NCBI GenBank assembly: GCA_963734625.1
Contig: CAVTHW010000018.1
Span: 280,240 to 344,239, forward strand
Direction of reading: 5' to 3'
DNA length: 64,000 nucleotides
Source of the DNA: CAVTHW01 sp963734625
GTDB taxonomy: Bacteria > Acidobacteriota > Terriglobia > Bryobacterales > Bryobacteraceae
The notes under the pieces are model-generated. The model saw nothing but the letters and a program-made list of their open reading frames with translations. It was not told where the DNA came from and did no database searches. The first letter of the stretch is position 1. Every line of letters begins with the position of its first letter. The position numbers were made by a program, and so were the translations under genes. Positions 36,033 through 45,809 of this stretch are shown here, in pieces.

Positions 36033-37778
36033 ATGGACTTCGTCGAACAACTGAAATCCTCGGTCGACATCGTGAAGGTTGTCGGCGAGTATGTGCGCCT
36101 GCGAAAAGCCGGCGCCGGGCCCCGCTATACGGGACTCTGCCCGTTTCATACCGAGAAGACGCCGTCGTTTTCAGTCCATCATACCCACCAGTTCTACAAG
36201 TGCTTCGGCTGCGGGGCCGGCGGCGACGTCATCAAGTTCGTGATGGAGATCGAGCGTCTCAGCTTTTTTGAAGCGCTGAAGCTGCTGGCCGACCGCAACG
36301 GGATCCAGATGCCCAAGCGGGCCGAGTACTCCGACGAGGACACCCGCCAGCGGGCCGCACTGATCCAGATGCACGAGATGGCCGCGCGGGTGTTCCGCTC
36401 GAATCTCAACGGCGCGGGCGGCGCCACGGCCCGAGAATACCTGGCCAAGCGGGCGGTGGCGCCGGCGGTGTCGGAGGAGTTTGGGCTGGGGTATGCCGAC
36501 CGCACGGGCCAGGATCTGGCGCGGCGCCTGGAGCGGGAAGGCCTGACCACGGCGCAGATGGAGGCCTCGGGGCTGGTGCTCAAGCGCCAGGACGGCTCGG
36601 GCTTCTTCGACCGTTTCCGCGGCCGCCTCATGTTCCCCATTCACGGCGAATCCGGCAAGATCATCGGCTTCGGAGGGCGGGTGCTTAGCGCGGACGACGA
36701 GCCGAAGTACTTGAACTCCCCCGAGACCGCCATCTACCGGAAGAGCCACGTGCTCTATAACCTTCACCGCGCCAAGGATCCGATTCGCAAGCATGAACGG
36801 GCGATCCTGGTGGAGGGCTACATGGACGTGATCGGGCTCTACGGCGCGGGCGTGCGGGAGGTTGTCGCATCCTGCGGCACGGCGCTGACTTCGTTCCAGG
36901 TGCGGGCCATCAAGCGGCATTCGGAGAAGATCGTCGTCAACTTCGACCCGGACCTGGCCGGCGCCTCGGCGGCGGAGCGGTCCATCCAGATGCTGCTCGA
37001 AGAAAGCGCGCAAGTGCGGGTGCTCCAACTGGAGGGCGATCTGGACCCGGACGAATACGTGAAGGAGCACGGAGCGGAAGTCTACCGCGCGAAGGTGGAG
37101 AAAGCTCCGGGGTACTTCTACTGGCTGGCCGACCGCGTGCGTGCGGGCCAGGACATGCGCACCGCGCAAGGGCAGGTGGCAGCGCTGCAACTTCTGATGC
37201 CAGCGATCCAGAAGGTGACCGATAAGATGGAGCGCGTGGCGATTGCCGACGAGGTGGCGAAGCATCTCGGCATGAAAACGGGGCTGGTGCTTGACCGCTT
37301 CAAGAAGGCCGCCGCCGAAAGGCGCGAAGCGCCGCTGACGATTCCGACGCAGCCCGTTCGGGCCGCTGAGAGGATGCTGCTCTGCTCGCTGCTTGTGAGC
37401 GAAGAGATTCGGCGTGAAATCACCCCTCGTCTGCGAGCCATGCCAGATGTGGCGCATTTCACGTTCCGGGGGATTTTCGAGACGCTGTTCGCGCTTTACG
37501 ACAGCCAACCGGGCTTCGGCTTTGCGGAGCTGGAGGCAAGACTGGGGGAGGCCGACCGAGCCCTGCTTACCTCGACTGCCTTTGCCGATGAATTAAGAGA
37601 GGGCGCCTACAGCCTGCCGCAGGCCGAGTCCTGTCTGAAGAAGCTGGAGGCCGAAGGCCGCGAGTCCCGGAAGACGGCGTTGCGCGCAGGCGTCAGTGAA
37701 GCGGAGCGAGCCGGCAATTTCGCCGAGGCTCTGCGGCTGACGGAGGAACTTAGCAAGCCGGAGAAAACCGAGAGCTAG
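36033..37778 (+). CDS. dnaG: DNA primase
   Basis: 581 residues. CHC2 zinc finger (C36-x2-H39 ... C57-x2-C60 in LCPFHTEKTPSFSV and YKCFGCGAGGD), the RNA-polymerase core domain (GFGGRVLSADDEPKYLNSPET) and TOPRIM (ILVEGYMDVIGLYGAG with catalytic Glu, then VNFDPDLAGASAA where the usual DGDxAG is FDPDLAG). A helicase-binding-like helical C terminus completes it. Synthesises primers for the lagging strand. Next to rpoD, the classical macromolecular-synthesis pairing. Confidence 0.97.
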   Translation: MDFVEQLKSSVDIVKVVGEYVRLRKAGAGPRYTGLCPFHTEKTPSFSVHHTHQFYKCFGCGAGGDVIKFVMEIERLSFFEALKLLADRNGIQMPKRAEYSDEDTRQRAALIQMHEMAARVFRSNLNGAGGATAREYLAKRAVAPAVSEEFGLGYADRTGQDLARRLEREGLTTAQMEASGLVLKRQDGSGFFDRFRGRLMFPIHGESGKIIGFGGRVLSADDEPKYLNSPETAIYRKSHVLYNLHRAKDPIRKHERAILVEGYMDVIGLYGAGVREVVASCGTALTSFQVRAIKRHSEKIVVNFDPDLAGASAAERSIQMLLEESAQVRVLQLEGDLDPDEYVKEHGAEVYRAKVEKAPGYFYWLADRVRAGQDMRTAQGQVAALQLLMPAIQKVTDKMERVAIADEVAKHLGMKTGLVLDRFKKAAAERREAPLTIPTQPVRAAERMLLCSLLVSEEIRREITPRLRAMPDVAHFTFRGIFETLFALYDSQPGFGFAELEARLGEADRALLTSTAFADELREGAYSLPQAESCLKKLEAEGRESRKTALRAGVSEAERAGNFAEALRLTEELSKPEKTES

Positions 37779-37837
37779 TTTGCTCGGGCGGTTGGTGGTG
37801 TAGAATGTTGTAAGTCTCGGCGCGGTATCGGTCTGGG

Positions 37838-39532
37838 GTGGGGCTCTTGGGTATCGAGGAAAAACAGGGCCGAATCAAACGGCTGATGGACACCGGCAAG
37901 GAGAAAGGGTTTCTCCTTTACGACGAGATCAGTGAAGCCCTGCCCGACGAGCTGGCGCCGGGATCCGTGCTGGACGATCTGCTCGCCGATCTCGACACCG
38001 CCGGGGTGGAGATCATCGAGGAGCCCAAGCTCGAATTCTCGCGGAAGGCCGATGAACCCGATGATCTAGCGGACCTCGATCTAGCCGCCGACGCCGCCGA
38101 CAAGACCAACGACCCGGTGCGGATGTATCTGCGCGAGATGGGAACCGTTCCCCTGCTGACGCGTGAAGGCGAGATCGAGCTCGCCACGCGCATTGAGCGC
38201 GGGCAGCGCAGTCTGAAGAAAGTGCTGTCACGCTCGCCGCTGATAACCCAACAGATTCTGGAACTGGATGGGCTGCTGAGGCGCGGCCAGATCGCGGTGC
38301 AGGACGTTCTGTTGGTCAGCGACACGATCGGTTGCGAAGCATCCACCGAGGCACAGAAGGAGGAACTGCTCCAGGCCGTCGAGGAGATAGCCAAGCATCA
38401 CCGGAAGGCGCAGCAATTCCGCCAGAAACTTCAGGCAGTCTCGCGCGGAATGAAGCCCAAGCAGCACCGCGCACTGCGGTTCAATCTCGCCCGCTGCCTG
38501 GTAAGGGTTTCGCTCATCTCCCGGAAAATCCAGCTCGCTCCCCAGTACCAGAGCCGGCTTATCGAACTGATTCAGCAGGCTGTCGAGCAGTGCCGGCCCG
38601 CCGAAAGGGAGATCGCACGCATCCAGAGGAAGCTGGAGGAGAGCGCCCGCGCCGGTCCCGCGGTACTCCGGGAGTTGCGCAAGGCTTTGCGGCGAGCCAC
38701 GCAACAGCTTCAGGAGATGGAGGATCAAACCGGATCGAGCGCCGCCGAACTGCGCCGCGCGTGTCAGATCGTCGAGCGCAGCGGGCAGGAGACCGAAACG
38801 GCGAAGCGGCAGCTCATCGAGGCCAACCTCCGGCTGGTGGTCTCCATCGCCAAGCGGTACACGAACCGCGGTCTCCAGTTCCTGGACTTGATTCAGGAGG
38901 GCAACATCGGCCTGATGCGGGCCGTCGACAAATTCGACTACCGCCGCGGATACAAGTTCTCGACCTACGCCACCTGGTGGGTGCGCCAGGCGATCACGCG
39001 CGCCATCGCGGACCAGGCACGGACCATTCGGATTCCGGTCCACATGATCGAGACCATCAACAAGCTGGTCCGCACGCAACGCTGTCTCCAGCAGGAACTG
39101 CGCCGCGAGCCGACAACCGAAGAACTGGCGCGGAAGATGGAGCTGGCGGTCGGCAAAGTGCGCAAGGTCCTGCGGATCGCGCAGGAGCCGATCTCGCTGG
39201 AAACTCCGGTCGGCGAGGAAGAAGAGTCGCACCTGGGCGATTTCATCGTGGACCGGCAGGGCACGTCTCCGTCGGAATCCGTGATCAATCTCAACCTGCG
39301 GGAGCAGACCGCAGAGGTTCTCAAAACGCTCAGCCCTCGCGAGGAGAAGATCGTGAAGATGCGCTTCGGCCTGCAGGACGGCAGCGAGCACACGCTGGAG
39401 GAGGTTGGCCAGCATTTCGCGGTTACGCGGGAGCGCATCCGGCAAATCGAAGCCAAGGCGCTCCGTAAACTGCGCCACCCCAGCCGCAGTCATCGTCTCA
39501 AGGCGTTCATCGATCCCGACGTCAAGATCTGA
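37838..39532 (+). CDS. rpoD: Primary RNA polymerase sigma factor (sigma-70)
   Basis: 564 residues from GTG 37838. Region 1.1-like N terminus ([21 protein letters not shown]), region 1.2 ([22 protein letters not shown]), a variable non-conserved region, region 2 ([41 protein letters not shown]), region 3 and region 4 ([21 protein letters not shown]). All determinants for -10 and -35 recognition are intact. It follows dnaG by 59 bases. Confidence 0.97.
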   Translation: MGLLGIEEKQGRIKRLMDTGKEKGFLLYDEISEALPDELAPGSVLDDLLADLDTAGVEIIEEPKLEFSRKADEPDDLADLDLAADAADKTNDPVRMYLREMGTVPLLTREGEIELATRIERGQRSLKKVLSRSPLITQQILELDGLLRRGQIAVQDVLLVSDTIGCEASTEAQKEELLQAVEEIAKHHRKAQQFRQKLQAVSRGMKPKQHRALRFNLARCLVRVSLISRKIQLAPQYQSRLIELIQQAVEQCRPAEREIARIQRKLEESARAGPAVLRELRKALRRATQQLQEMEDQTGSSAAELRRACQIVERSGQETETAKRQLIEANLRLVVSIAKRYTNRGLQFLDLIQEGNIGLMRAVDKFDYRRGYKFSTYATWWVRQAITRAIADQARTIRIPVHMIETINKLVRTQRCLQQELRREPTTEELARKMELAVGKVRKVLRIAQEPISLETPVGEEEESHLGDFIVDRQGTSPSESVINLNLREQTAEVLKTLSPREEKIVKMRFGLQDGSEHTLEEVGQHFAVTRERIRQIEAKALRKLRHPSRSHRLKAFIDPDVKI

Positions 39533-39556
39533 GCCACTGATGTAGAGTGAAGAGAG

Positions 39557-40219
39557 ATGTTTACCTGGATCTGCCCAAAGTGTGGGAGAGAAGTGCCGCC
39601 GTCTTACACCGAGTGCCCGTCCTGCTCGGGGGGCACTCCGACGACGTTCCCGGAGCGGAGCGGCGCGGTTCAGCCGGAGGCAGCCGAGATCGCCAAGATG
39701 TTCGCCACGCCGGAACCGGCGCGGCGCGGACCCGTTCCGGTGTGGCTGGTAACGGTCATATCCGCGCTGGTGTTTGTGGTGGCTGGCGTTGGGGGCCTCC
39801 TAGCCTACCGATTCTTGTCGCGCTCCAGCCAGCCGGCCACTCCCTCGACGAAGGTGGAGAGCCCGATCGCGGCGCCCGCGCAAGCCGCTGGATCGGCGGT
39901 TCAGAGGCTGCTTCTCGAAAACCTAGAGGTGACCGGGCTGCGGCTGACGGAAGACTCTCAGAAGAAGATGCAGGTGCGGTTTGTGGTGGTCAATCACTCT
40001 CCGGCGCCGCTCAACGATGTTGCCGGAACGGTGACCCTGCGGCCGCTCACTTCCCAGCCGGGTGGCGGCGTGGTCGGAGTGTTCGCTTTCCGCATCCCGG
40101 AGCTCGGACCCTACGAGTCGCGCGAGATGCAAGCGCCCCTGGAAGCAAAGATGCGCGTTTACGAACTGCCGGACTGGCAATTCATGCGCGCGGATTTGCT
40201 GCTAACCTCCCCCAAGTGA
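39557..40219 (+). CDS. Zinc-ribbon membrane protein of unknown function
   Basis: 220 residues. N-terminal zinc ribbon (WICPKCGREVPPSYTECPSC), one TM helix (residues ~61-88, VWLVTVISALVFVVAGVGGLL) and a C-terminal beta-rich domain (VTGLRLTEDSQKKMQVRFVV, FRIPELGPYESREMQAPLE) resembling an extracytoplasmic FxLYD/DUF-type Ig fold. No enzyme motif. Sits between rpoD and nth with short gaps on either side. Family not recognised. Confidence 0.75.
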   Translation: MFTWICPKCGREVPPSYTECPSCSGGTPTTFPERSGAVQPEAAEIAKMFATPEPARRGPVPVWLVTVISALVFVVAGVGGLLAYRFLSRSSQPATPSTKVESPIAAPAQAAGSAVQRLLLENLEVTGLRLTEDSQKKMQVRFVVVNHSPAPLNDVAGTVTLRPLTSQPGGGVVGVFAFRIPELGPYESREMQAPLEAKMRVYELPDWQFMRADLLLTSPK

Positions 40220-40223
40220 TGGC

Positions 40224-40881
40224 ATGCGCCCCAAGACCGCGGCCGAACGCAAGCAGCGCGCCGTAAAGATTCTGGAGCACCTTGACCGTCTCTACCCGAA
40301 CGCAACCTGCGCCCTTCACCACCGGGACGCCTGGCAACTGCTGGTAGCCACCATCCTTTCCGCGCAGTGCACCGACAAGCGGGTCAACGAAGTGACGCCG
40401 GGCTTGTTCCGCAAGTACCCCACAATGCGCGATTTCGCGGCCGTGAGCCAGGCGGAACTCGCGGCGGACATCCGCTCGACCGGGTTCTTCAACAACAAGG
40501 CCAAGTCGGTCATCGGCGCCGCCCGAACAATCCTCGGGGACTTCGGCGGCAAGGTCCCGCAAACGATGGACGAAATGCTGACCATTCCCGGCGTCGCCCG
40601 GAAGACCGCCAACGTCGTGCTGGGCACGGCCTTCGGCATCGACTCGGGAATTGTCGTGGACACCCACGTACAGCGGATCGCGCGGCGGCTGGACCTGAGC
40701 CGGCAGAAGGACCCCGTCAAGATCGAAAAGGACCTGATGCGCGTCGTGCCGCAGGCCGAGATGGATCGTGTTCTCGCACCAGGTGACCCAGCATGGCCGC
40801 GGCCTCTGCCCCGCCCGCAAGCCGCGCTGCCCGGCCTGTCCCCTGGACCCGATCTGCTACGCCAAGGACAAGACGGCATGA
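40224..40881 (+). CDS. nth: Endonuclease III (one frameshift near the 3' end)
   Basis: A DNA glycosylase/AP lyase for oxidised pyrimidines. Seen are LVATILSAQCTDKRVN, the helix-hairpin-helix MLTIPGVARKTANVVLG and the catalytic Asp region IVVDTHVQRIARRL. Near 40760 one extra base breaks the frame; removing it gives AEWIVFSHQVTQHGRG, then CPARKPRCPAC and PLDPICYAKDKTA, restoring the four-Cys [4Fe-4S] loop and a stop at 40879-40881. Uncorrected, the frame runs on into the next gene and simulates an Nth-peptidase fusion. Corrected length ~218 residues, normal. Confidence 0.92.
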
Positions 40882-42131
40882 AGAGAATCGCCGCAATTCT
40901 CGCGTTTCTGGCCATCCTGGGAACCGCTTGCTGGGCTCAGCCCGCCGCCGAAGACGAGCAGCAGCTTTTTCGCCAGATCGATGAGATCCTCGCCAGCTTG
41001 AGCGAGATCACGGGCTTCAAGATGCTCAAGCCCGTTCCCCACGAGCTAATCAGTTCGGCCGGGGTGAGGCAGTACATCGAGCAGCGGGTCCAGGAGGAGG
41101 TCAAGCCCGAGGAACTCCGGGCCGAGGAACTGGTGCTCAAGAAGTTCGGGTTCGTCCCTCAGGAATTCGACCTCAAGAAGACGACGATCGAACTGCTATC
41201 CGAGCAGGCCGCGGCTTTCTACGACTACCGCAAGAAAAGGCTGTACGTGCTGGATTCGTCCTCCACCGCCATTCAGGAGATCGCACTGGTGCATGAACTG
41301 GCGCACGCCCTGGCGGACCAGCAATTCAACCTGGACAAGTACATCCAAAAGAGCAACGAGAATGACGACGCCGCCATGGCCCGCCTGGCGGTGATGGAGG
41401 GACAGGCCACCTGGTTGATGTCGGAATACGTGGCGCGGCGCATGGGGGTGTCGCTGAAAAACACGCCCGCCATCGCGCGGCTCATGAGCCAGCAAGCCGG
41501 CTTGAGCGCCGCGGAGTTCCCGGTGTTCGGGGGCGCCCCGCTGTATCTGCGCGAGACCCTGCTGTTCCCTTACACCCAGGGCATGCTGTTCCAGCAGGCG
41601 GTGATCGAGAAGGAAGGATCGGCGGCGTTCGCGGCCGTATTCAAGCGTCCTCCCGCCAGTACCCGGCAGGTCATCCATCCGGGAACATATTATGCGGGCG
41701 ACAAACCAGCCGATCCTCCCCTGCCCTCAGTCTCGACGCCAGGCGGTTTCCGCACGCTGATCGAAGGGTCCATCGGAGAATTGGACCACGGCATCCTGCT
41801 GCGGCAGTATGCCGGCGAGGAACAGGCCGCCGCGCTGGCGCCGCGCTGGAGAGGCGGCAACTACAGGCTGCTCGAGAGCAAGGCCGACAGGCACTCGGTG
41901 CTGGAGTATTCCTCCCAGTGGGAGGACGCACAGGCGGCCCGGCAGTTCTTCGAGTTCTACCGCGAGGTGCTGCGGAAGAAGTGGAATAGGATCGAACCCG
42001 TCGCCACGGGCAACGCAGCTTTCACCGGCCGGGGAGACGACGGCTACTTCGCGGTGCGGCTCGACGGCGCGCGGGTGACGAGTATCGAAGGCCTGAACGC
42101 GCCCGGTGAGGAGAAGCTGGGACTGCGTTAA
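40878..42131 (+). CDS. Exported HEXXH metallopeptidase-like protein
   Basis: 417 residues from ATG 40878, overlapping the corrected nth stop by four bases. Signal peptide (MKRIAAILAFLAILGTACWA), a helical domain, and a zincin-like motif HELAHALADQQF (residues ~138-149) preceded by QAAAFYDYRKKRLYVLD. A possible third ligand is the Glu in AVMEGQATWLM. The arrangement resembles a gluzincin (HEXXH...E). C-terminal region unassigned. Substrate unknown; common type of hypothetical exported protein in Acidobacteriota. Confidence 0.8.
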   Translation: MKRIAAILAFLAILGTACWAQPAAEDEQQLFRQIDEILASLSEITGFKMLKPVPHELISSAGVRQYIEQRVQEEVKPEELRAEELVLKKFGFVPQEFDLKKTTIELLSEQAAAFYDYRKKRLYVLDSSSTAIQEIALVHELAHALADQQFNLDKYIQKSNENDDAAMARLAVMEGQATWLMSEYVARRMGVSLKNTPAIARLMSQQAGLSAAEFPVFGGAPLYLRETLLFPYTQGMLFQQAVIEKEGSAAFAAVFKRPPASTRQVIHPGTYYAGDKPADPPLPSVSTPGGFRTLIEGSIGELDHGILLRQYAGEEQAAALAPRWRGGNYRLLESKADRHSVLEYSSQWEDAQAARQFFEFYREVLRKKWNRIEPVATGNAAFTGRGDDGYFAVRLDGARVTSIEGLNAPGEEKLGLR

Positions 42132-42154
42132 ACTGGTGGTTTAGGGAGGATCAC

Positions 42155-42685
42155 TTGTTCCGCTGGATATCGGTTTTGACCCTGGCCTGTCTTTCCGTCC
42201 TGACTCCTCTGACCGGGGCTGAGGTCCCGAGGCCTGCGCCCAACTACACGGTTAAGCTCCCCTCGGGCCAGCAGATTGCCCTCAGTTCGTATCGCGGCAA
42301 GGTGGTCGCTCTCCTGTTCGTCTCGACGACGTGTCCGCACTGTCAGGAAACCTGCCGGCTTATGAGCTCTCTTCAGAAGGAGTACGGCCCGCGCGGATTC
42401 GAAACCGTGGGCGCCGCCTTCAACTCCATGGCCAGGATGCTGGTGCCGGAGTTCGTCCAGAAGAGCGGCGCGACGTTCCCGGTGGGCTACGACGAGTGGG
42501 AAACGGTCGCGGGGTTCCTCCAGCGCCCGACGATCCTGCAAACTTTTGTCCCGATCATTGTATTCATCGATCGCCAGGGCGTGATTCGCGGCCAGTACCT
42601 GGGCGACGACAGTTTTTTCGGGACCCCGGAGAAGAACATCCGGAGCATGATTGAGACGCTTCTGAAGGCGCCAGCGGCGGCGTAA
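42155..42685 (+). CDS. Exported thioredoxin-fold protein, TlpA/AhpC-like
   Basis: 176 residues from TTG 42155, chosen because GGGAGGA lies six bases upstream. Signal peptide (ISVLTLACLSVLTPLTGA), then a TlpA-like fold: PNYTVKLPSGQQIALSSYRG, active-site CPHC in STTCPHCQETC, FVPIIVFIDRQGVI with the cis-Pro loop. An insert includes an extra Cys close to the active site. Probable periplasmic thiol-disulfide reductase, perhaps for cytochrome c maturation, although no ccm genes are near. Confidence 0.85.
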   Translation: MFRWISVLTLACLSVLTPLTGAEVPRPAPNYTVKLPSGQQIALSSYRGKVVALLFVSTTCPHCQETCRLMSSLQKEYGPRGFETVGAAFNSMARMLVPEFVQKSGATFPVGYDEWETVAGFLQRPTILQTFVPIIVFIDRQGVIRGQYLGDDSFFGTPEKNIRSMIETLLKAPAAA

Positions 42686-42772
42686 GAAGAGCGCTCGTTG
42701 AAGGCGGTTTGACCGTTCGGCGGCGGCTCTCCTATACTTAAGAGGATCGGTCGTTCTTGGAAAGTTAAGAAG

Positions 42773-43114
42773 ATGATAATTGTTCTGACATTGGTGCATA
42801 TCCTCGTCTGTGTGTTCCTCGTGATTGTCGTCCTGCTGCAGAGCGGCAAGGCGGCGGATCTGGCGGGGGCGTTCGGGGGCATGGGCTCGCAGACGGCCTT
42901 CGGGCCGCGCGGCTCGGCCACCGTGCTTTCCAGGGCCACGACGATCTCGACGGTCCTCTTCATGCTCACGAGCCTGACGCTGGCGATCATGGCCACGCGG
43001 AGCGGCGTCGGCGGCAGTTCGGTCCTGCAGCGAGCGACTCCGAAGACGAAGCAGTCGGCGCCGGCGCCAGCGCCGGTGCAGCCCGCTCCCCAGCAAAAGG
43101 CCCCGGCAAAGTAG
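42773..43114 (+). CDS. secG: Preprotein translocase subunit SecG
   Basis: 113 residues with the SecG pattern: TM1 (IIVLTLVHILVCVFLVIVVLLQ) followed by QSGKAADLAGAFGGMGSQTAFGPRGSATVLSRAT, the family signature in part, and TM2 (ISTVLFMLTSLTLAIMA). The tail is Ala/Pro/Gln-rich. Component of the SecYEG channel. It ends 12 bases before tRNA-Leu, a very common bacterial neighbourhood. Confidence 0.93.
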   Translation: MIIVLTLVHILVCVFLVIVVLLQSGKAADLAGAFGGMGSQTAFGPRGSATVLSRATTISTVLFMLTSLTLAIMATRSGVGGSSVLQRATPKTKQSAPAPAPVQPAPQQKAPAK

Positions 43115-43126
43115 GTTTCAGCAAAC

Positions 43127-43213
43127 GCGGAGGTGGCGGAATTGGCAGACGCACTAGCTTGAGGTGCTAGCGGGCGAAAGCTCGTGGGGGTTCAAGTCCC
43201 CCTCTCCGCACCA
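43127..43213 (+). tRNA. tRNA-Leu (anticodon GAG)
   Basis: Acceptor stem GCGGAGG pairs with TCTCCGC (one G-T pair), anticodon stem CTAGC/GCTAG encloses TTGAGGT with anticodon GAG, a long variable arm (GGGCGAAAGCTC) marks a class II tRNA, and the T arm reads GGGGGTTCAAGTCCCCC. CCA is encoded. Complete. Confidence 0.96.
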
Positions 43214-43222
43214 TTGATTCTA

Positions 43223-43250
43223 AAGGGCTTATCGCGCGATAGGCCCTTTT
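43223..43250 (+). terminator. Rho-independent terminator after secG-tRNA-Leu
   Basis: AAAGGGCTTATCG-CG-CGATAGGCCCTTTT: a long stem with one mismatch and a T run on the plus strand. Ends the secG/tRNA unit. It also marks the left limit of host sequence before the IS91-type insertion. Confidence 0.85.
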
Positions 43251-43419
43251 CATTTTTGCCCCGGAAGCCCATTTGTGGGAATCATTTATGGGAATCCGCT
43301 TCGCTCAGTTTCCGGTAAGCCGACTTGAACGAAGCCTAAGAGGCAGACGCTTCGCGTGACCGTTCCCGCGCGATATTCGTCGTTTTTGGGTATTGTCGGG
43401 TCACAAGGAGGTCATCCCT

Positions 43420-44310
43420 GTGACCCATCTTCGCAAGTTGATGCTCGAAGAGCTCGAGCGTCGTAATTACTCACAGAGTACCGTGCGGACGTACCTCATG
43501 ACCATCGAGGATTTCGCCCGCTACTTCCATAAACCGCCTGACGAACTCGGCCCGGAGCACGTCCGCGAGTACCAGGCGTATCTGTTTCGTGAACGCAGGC
43601 TGTGCGCCAACACCGTCAACCAGCGGGTCGGAGCCTTGCGCTTCTTCTTCATCAAGACTCTCAAGAAGACCTGGAGTCCCGAAGAGACTCCGTATCCGAA
43701 GCAAGTCATCCACCTGCCGAAGATACTCAGCCCAGGGGACGTTGCGCGGCTGATCGACTCCGCAACGACTCCGTTTTACCGCACGATGCTGATGACGCTT
43801 TACGCGACGGGAGTACGCCGATCCGAACTGGCGCATCTGAAGGTGAGCGACATCGACAGCCAGCGGATGGTCATCCACATCCAGGGCGGAAAGGGCCGCA
43901 AGGACCGCGACCTCATGCTCAGCCCCAAACTGCTGGAAGCACTGCGGGAGCACTGGCGCAGGCTGAGACGTAAACCGAAGGTCTGGCTGTTTCCCGGCAA
44001 CCGCTGGCACACGTCCGACCACCCGGTCACCAGTAAGGTCGTCTGGATGGCTTGCAGGGAAGCGGCTACACGCGCAGGCCTCGGCAAAGACATCCATCCG
44101 CACACGCTACGACACTGCTTCGCCACCCATCTGCTGGAAGCCGGCGCAGACCTGCGCACCATTCAGATTCTGTTGGGACATCGTGATCTGGAAGAAACGA
44201 CGATCTACCTGCACCTGTCCAACCGGCACCTGAGCGCGACCGCGAGTCCGCTCGACTCCCTGTTGTTGGCAAGTCCGATTGCCCGTCACGAGGGACGCCA
44301 AAAACTATAG
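43420..44310 (+). CDS. Tyrosine recombinase (phage integrase family) of the IS91-type element
   Basis: 296 residues from GTG 43420, preferred because AAGGAGG lies eight bases upstream; a TTG 27 bases earlier would overlap it. SAM-like N-terminal core-binding domain (YSQSTVRTYLMTIEDFARYF), catalytic Arg in TGVRRSELAHL, HPHTLRHCFATHLLE with His-x-x-Arg, LGHRDLEETTIYLHL with the second His and nucleophile Tyr. Complete active site. Transposase ATG follows the stop directly. Confidence 0.93.
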   Translation: MTHLRKLMLEELERRNYSQSTVRTYLMTIEDFARYFHKPPDELGPEHVREYQAYLFRERRLCANTVNQRVGALRFFFIKTLKKTWSPEETPYPKQVIHLPKILSPGDVARLIDSATTPFYRTMLMTLYATGVRRSELAHLKVSDIDSQRMVIHIQGGKGRKDRDLMLSPKLLEALREHWRRLRRKPKVWLFPGNRWHTSDHPVTSKVVWMACREAATRAGLGKDIHPHTLRHCFATHLLEAGADLRTIQILLGHRDLEETTIYLHLSNRHLSATASPLDSLLLASPIARHEGRQKL

Positions 44311-45507
44311 ATGGCCGCGCCACCGCTCGAGGTGGCCGATCTTGTCCGGGCCGCAGGTCCTGCATTCATCGAGCACAGCCGCCGCTGGCTGACACGACTG
44401 CACCTGAAGGTGTTGACGGCGATCGAGCGCTGCCGCACAGCCGCGCTCGGCGGCCATGTCGATGAATGTACGTGTTGCGGGCATCCTGCCATCTCATACA
44501 ACTCCTGCCGAAACCGGCACTGCCCAAAGTGCCAGGCGAACGTTCGCGACCGCTGGCTTGAGGCCCGCAGGCGCGAGCTTCTGCCCGTCCACTACGTCCA
44601 TATCGTGTTCACCCTGCCGCACGAACTCGCCGCGCTGGCTCTGCAAAACAAGAAGATAATCTACGATCTGTTGATCCGGACCAGCGCCGAGACACTGCTT
44701 ACGATTGCTCGCGATCCCAAGCATCTTGGGGCAGAGATTGGATTCTTCAGCGTGCTGCACACGTGGAACCAGAAGCTCGAGCACCATCCGCACGTGCATT
44801 GCGTCGTTCCAGCCGGCGGATTGGCGCCCGATCACACACGCTGGATCCATCCACGGTACTCGTTCTTCCTTCCAGTCGGGGTCTTGAGCCGAGTCTTCCG
44901 CGGTAAGTTCGTGGCTGGCCTGCGCAAGGCTCTGGCTGCGGGCAAACTCGGTTTCCATGGAACTCTGAAGCCGCTCGCACGACCGAAGGTGTTCTCGTCG
45001 TTCCTGCGGCAGTTCTTTGGCAAGGACTGGGTTGTCTACTCAAAGCGTCCCTTCGGCGGACCGGAACACGCTCTCCGCTACCTCGGCCGCTACACGCACC
45101 GGGTTGGCATCTCGAACCACCGGCTCGTTTCGTTTGCCGGCGACAAAGTCACTTTCCGCTGGCGCGACTCGGCACACAAGAACAAGAAGCGTCTCATGAC
45201 CCTGCACGTCGAGGAGTTCCTCCGGCGCTTCCTGCTGCACGTATTGCCGAAAGGATTCGTGCGCATCCGGCACTTCGGTTTCCTGAGCACCCGGAACCGC
45301 GCGCGCCTCCTGCCCTTATGTTTTCAGCTTCTCGGCGCAGCCTCGGAGCAGCCAGCCCAGACCACTACCCCCGGTCAAGTCGATCACCAGCATGAGACTG
45401 TCTGGCTCTGCCCTAAATGCGGCGGTCCGATGCGCATTGTCGAAAGGCTCAGCGCTGCGCAACTTCGCCTTCGTTCTCCACCGGAGCCCGTCCCATACGC
45501 CGCATGA
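44311..45507 (+). CDS. IS91-family HUH transposase
   Basis: 398 residues. N-terminal zinc-binding part (CTCCGHPAISYNSCRNRHCPKC), HUH metal site H161-V-H163 in EHHPHVHCVVPAGG, and the catalytic Tyr region LRYLGRYTHRVGISNHRL, followed by the family segment VTFRWRDSAHKNKKRLMTL and a C-terminal CPKCGGPM ribbon. Nicks single-stranded DNA for rolling-circle transposition. Intact, so the element may be active. Confidence 0.94.
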   Translation: MAAPPLEVADLVRAAGPAFIEHSRRWLTRLHLKVLTAIERCRTAALGGHVDECTCCGHPAISYNSCRNRHCPKCQANVRDRWLEARRRELLPVHYVHIVFTLPHELAALALQNKKIIYDLLIRTSAETLLTIARDPKHLGAEIGFFSVLHTWNQKLEHHPHVHCVVPAGGLAPDHTRWIHPRYSFFLPVGVLSRVFRGKFVAGLRKALAAGKLGFHGTLKPLARPKVFSSFLRQFFGKDWVVYSKRPFGGPEHALRYLGRYTHRVGISNHRLVSFAGDKVTFRWRDSAHKNKKRLMTLHVEEFLRRFLLHVLPKGFVRIRHFGFLSTRNRARLLPLCFQLLGAASEQPAQTTTPGQVDHQHETVWLCPKCGGPMRIVERLSAAQLRLRSPPEPVPYAA

Positions 45508-45728
45508 GACCCGTTGCCATCACAGTTCGAGCCTTCAACGTGCATCCGCACGACCAGGATCAGTGTGTCCCTGCACCACTCGCCGCAGTCCGGCATCGCC
45601 GACACACGGCGTCCGCCACTGCAGGGCCGTTTCGCCGACTCCCAAGAGGCCATTTCCGCTACGCCTCGGCCGCTCGTCCGCGATTGAAAACGCATAAGGT
45701 GCACCCGACGTAACGGCTTCCTTCAAGT
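45508..45728. other. Noncoding tail of the IS91-type element
   Basis: Open frames here are short and unlike known proteins. Sequence composition follows the transposase gene. It carries no promoter or repeat I can identify, and leads directly into the hairpin at 45729. Confidence 0.5.
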
Positions 45729-45809
45729 CTCTGTATCAAAAGCGCTCCGGCGCAGCAGCTTCAGCCACTTCCACCACGTGCGCGGCGCCGGATCGCTTCT
45801 GATACAGAG
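45729..45809. repeat. 81-bp hairpin at the presumed origin end of the IS91-type element
   Basis: Arms CTCTGTATCAAAAGCGCTCC... and ...GGATCGCTTCTGATACAGAG pair over about 25 bases with few mismatches, including an inner CCGGCGC/GCGCCGG. A direct AAGACTTGAGCTAAGACTTG repeat follows at 45813. Hairpins next to the last gene are usual at IS91 origins. From 45830 to 46037 I see only a possible promoter region for the sulfatase. Confidence 0.8.

Noticed and set aside
43127..43419. tRNA-Leu as attachment site of an integrative element
   Set aside because: A tyrosine recombinase follows the tRNA, but no duplicate of the tRNA 3' end is found downstream and the recombinase belongs to an IS91-type pair.
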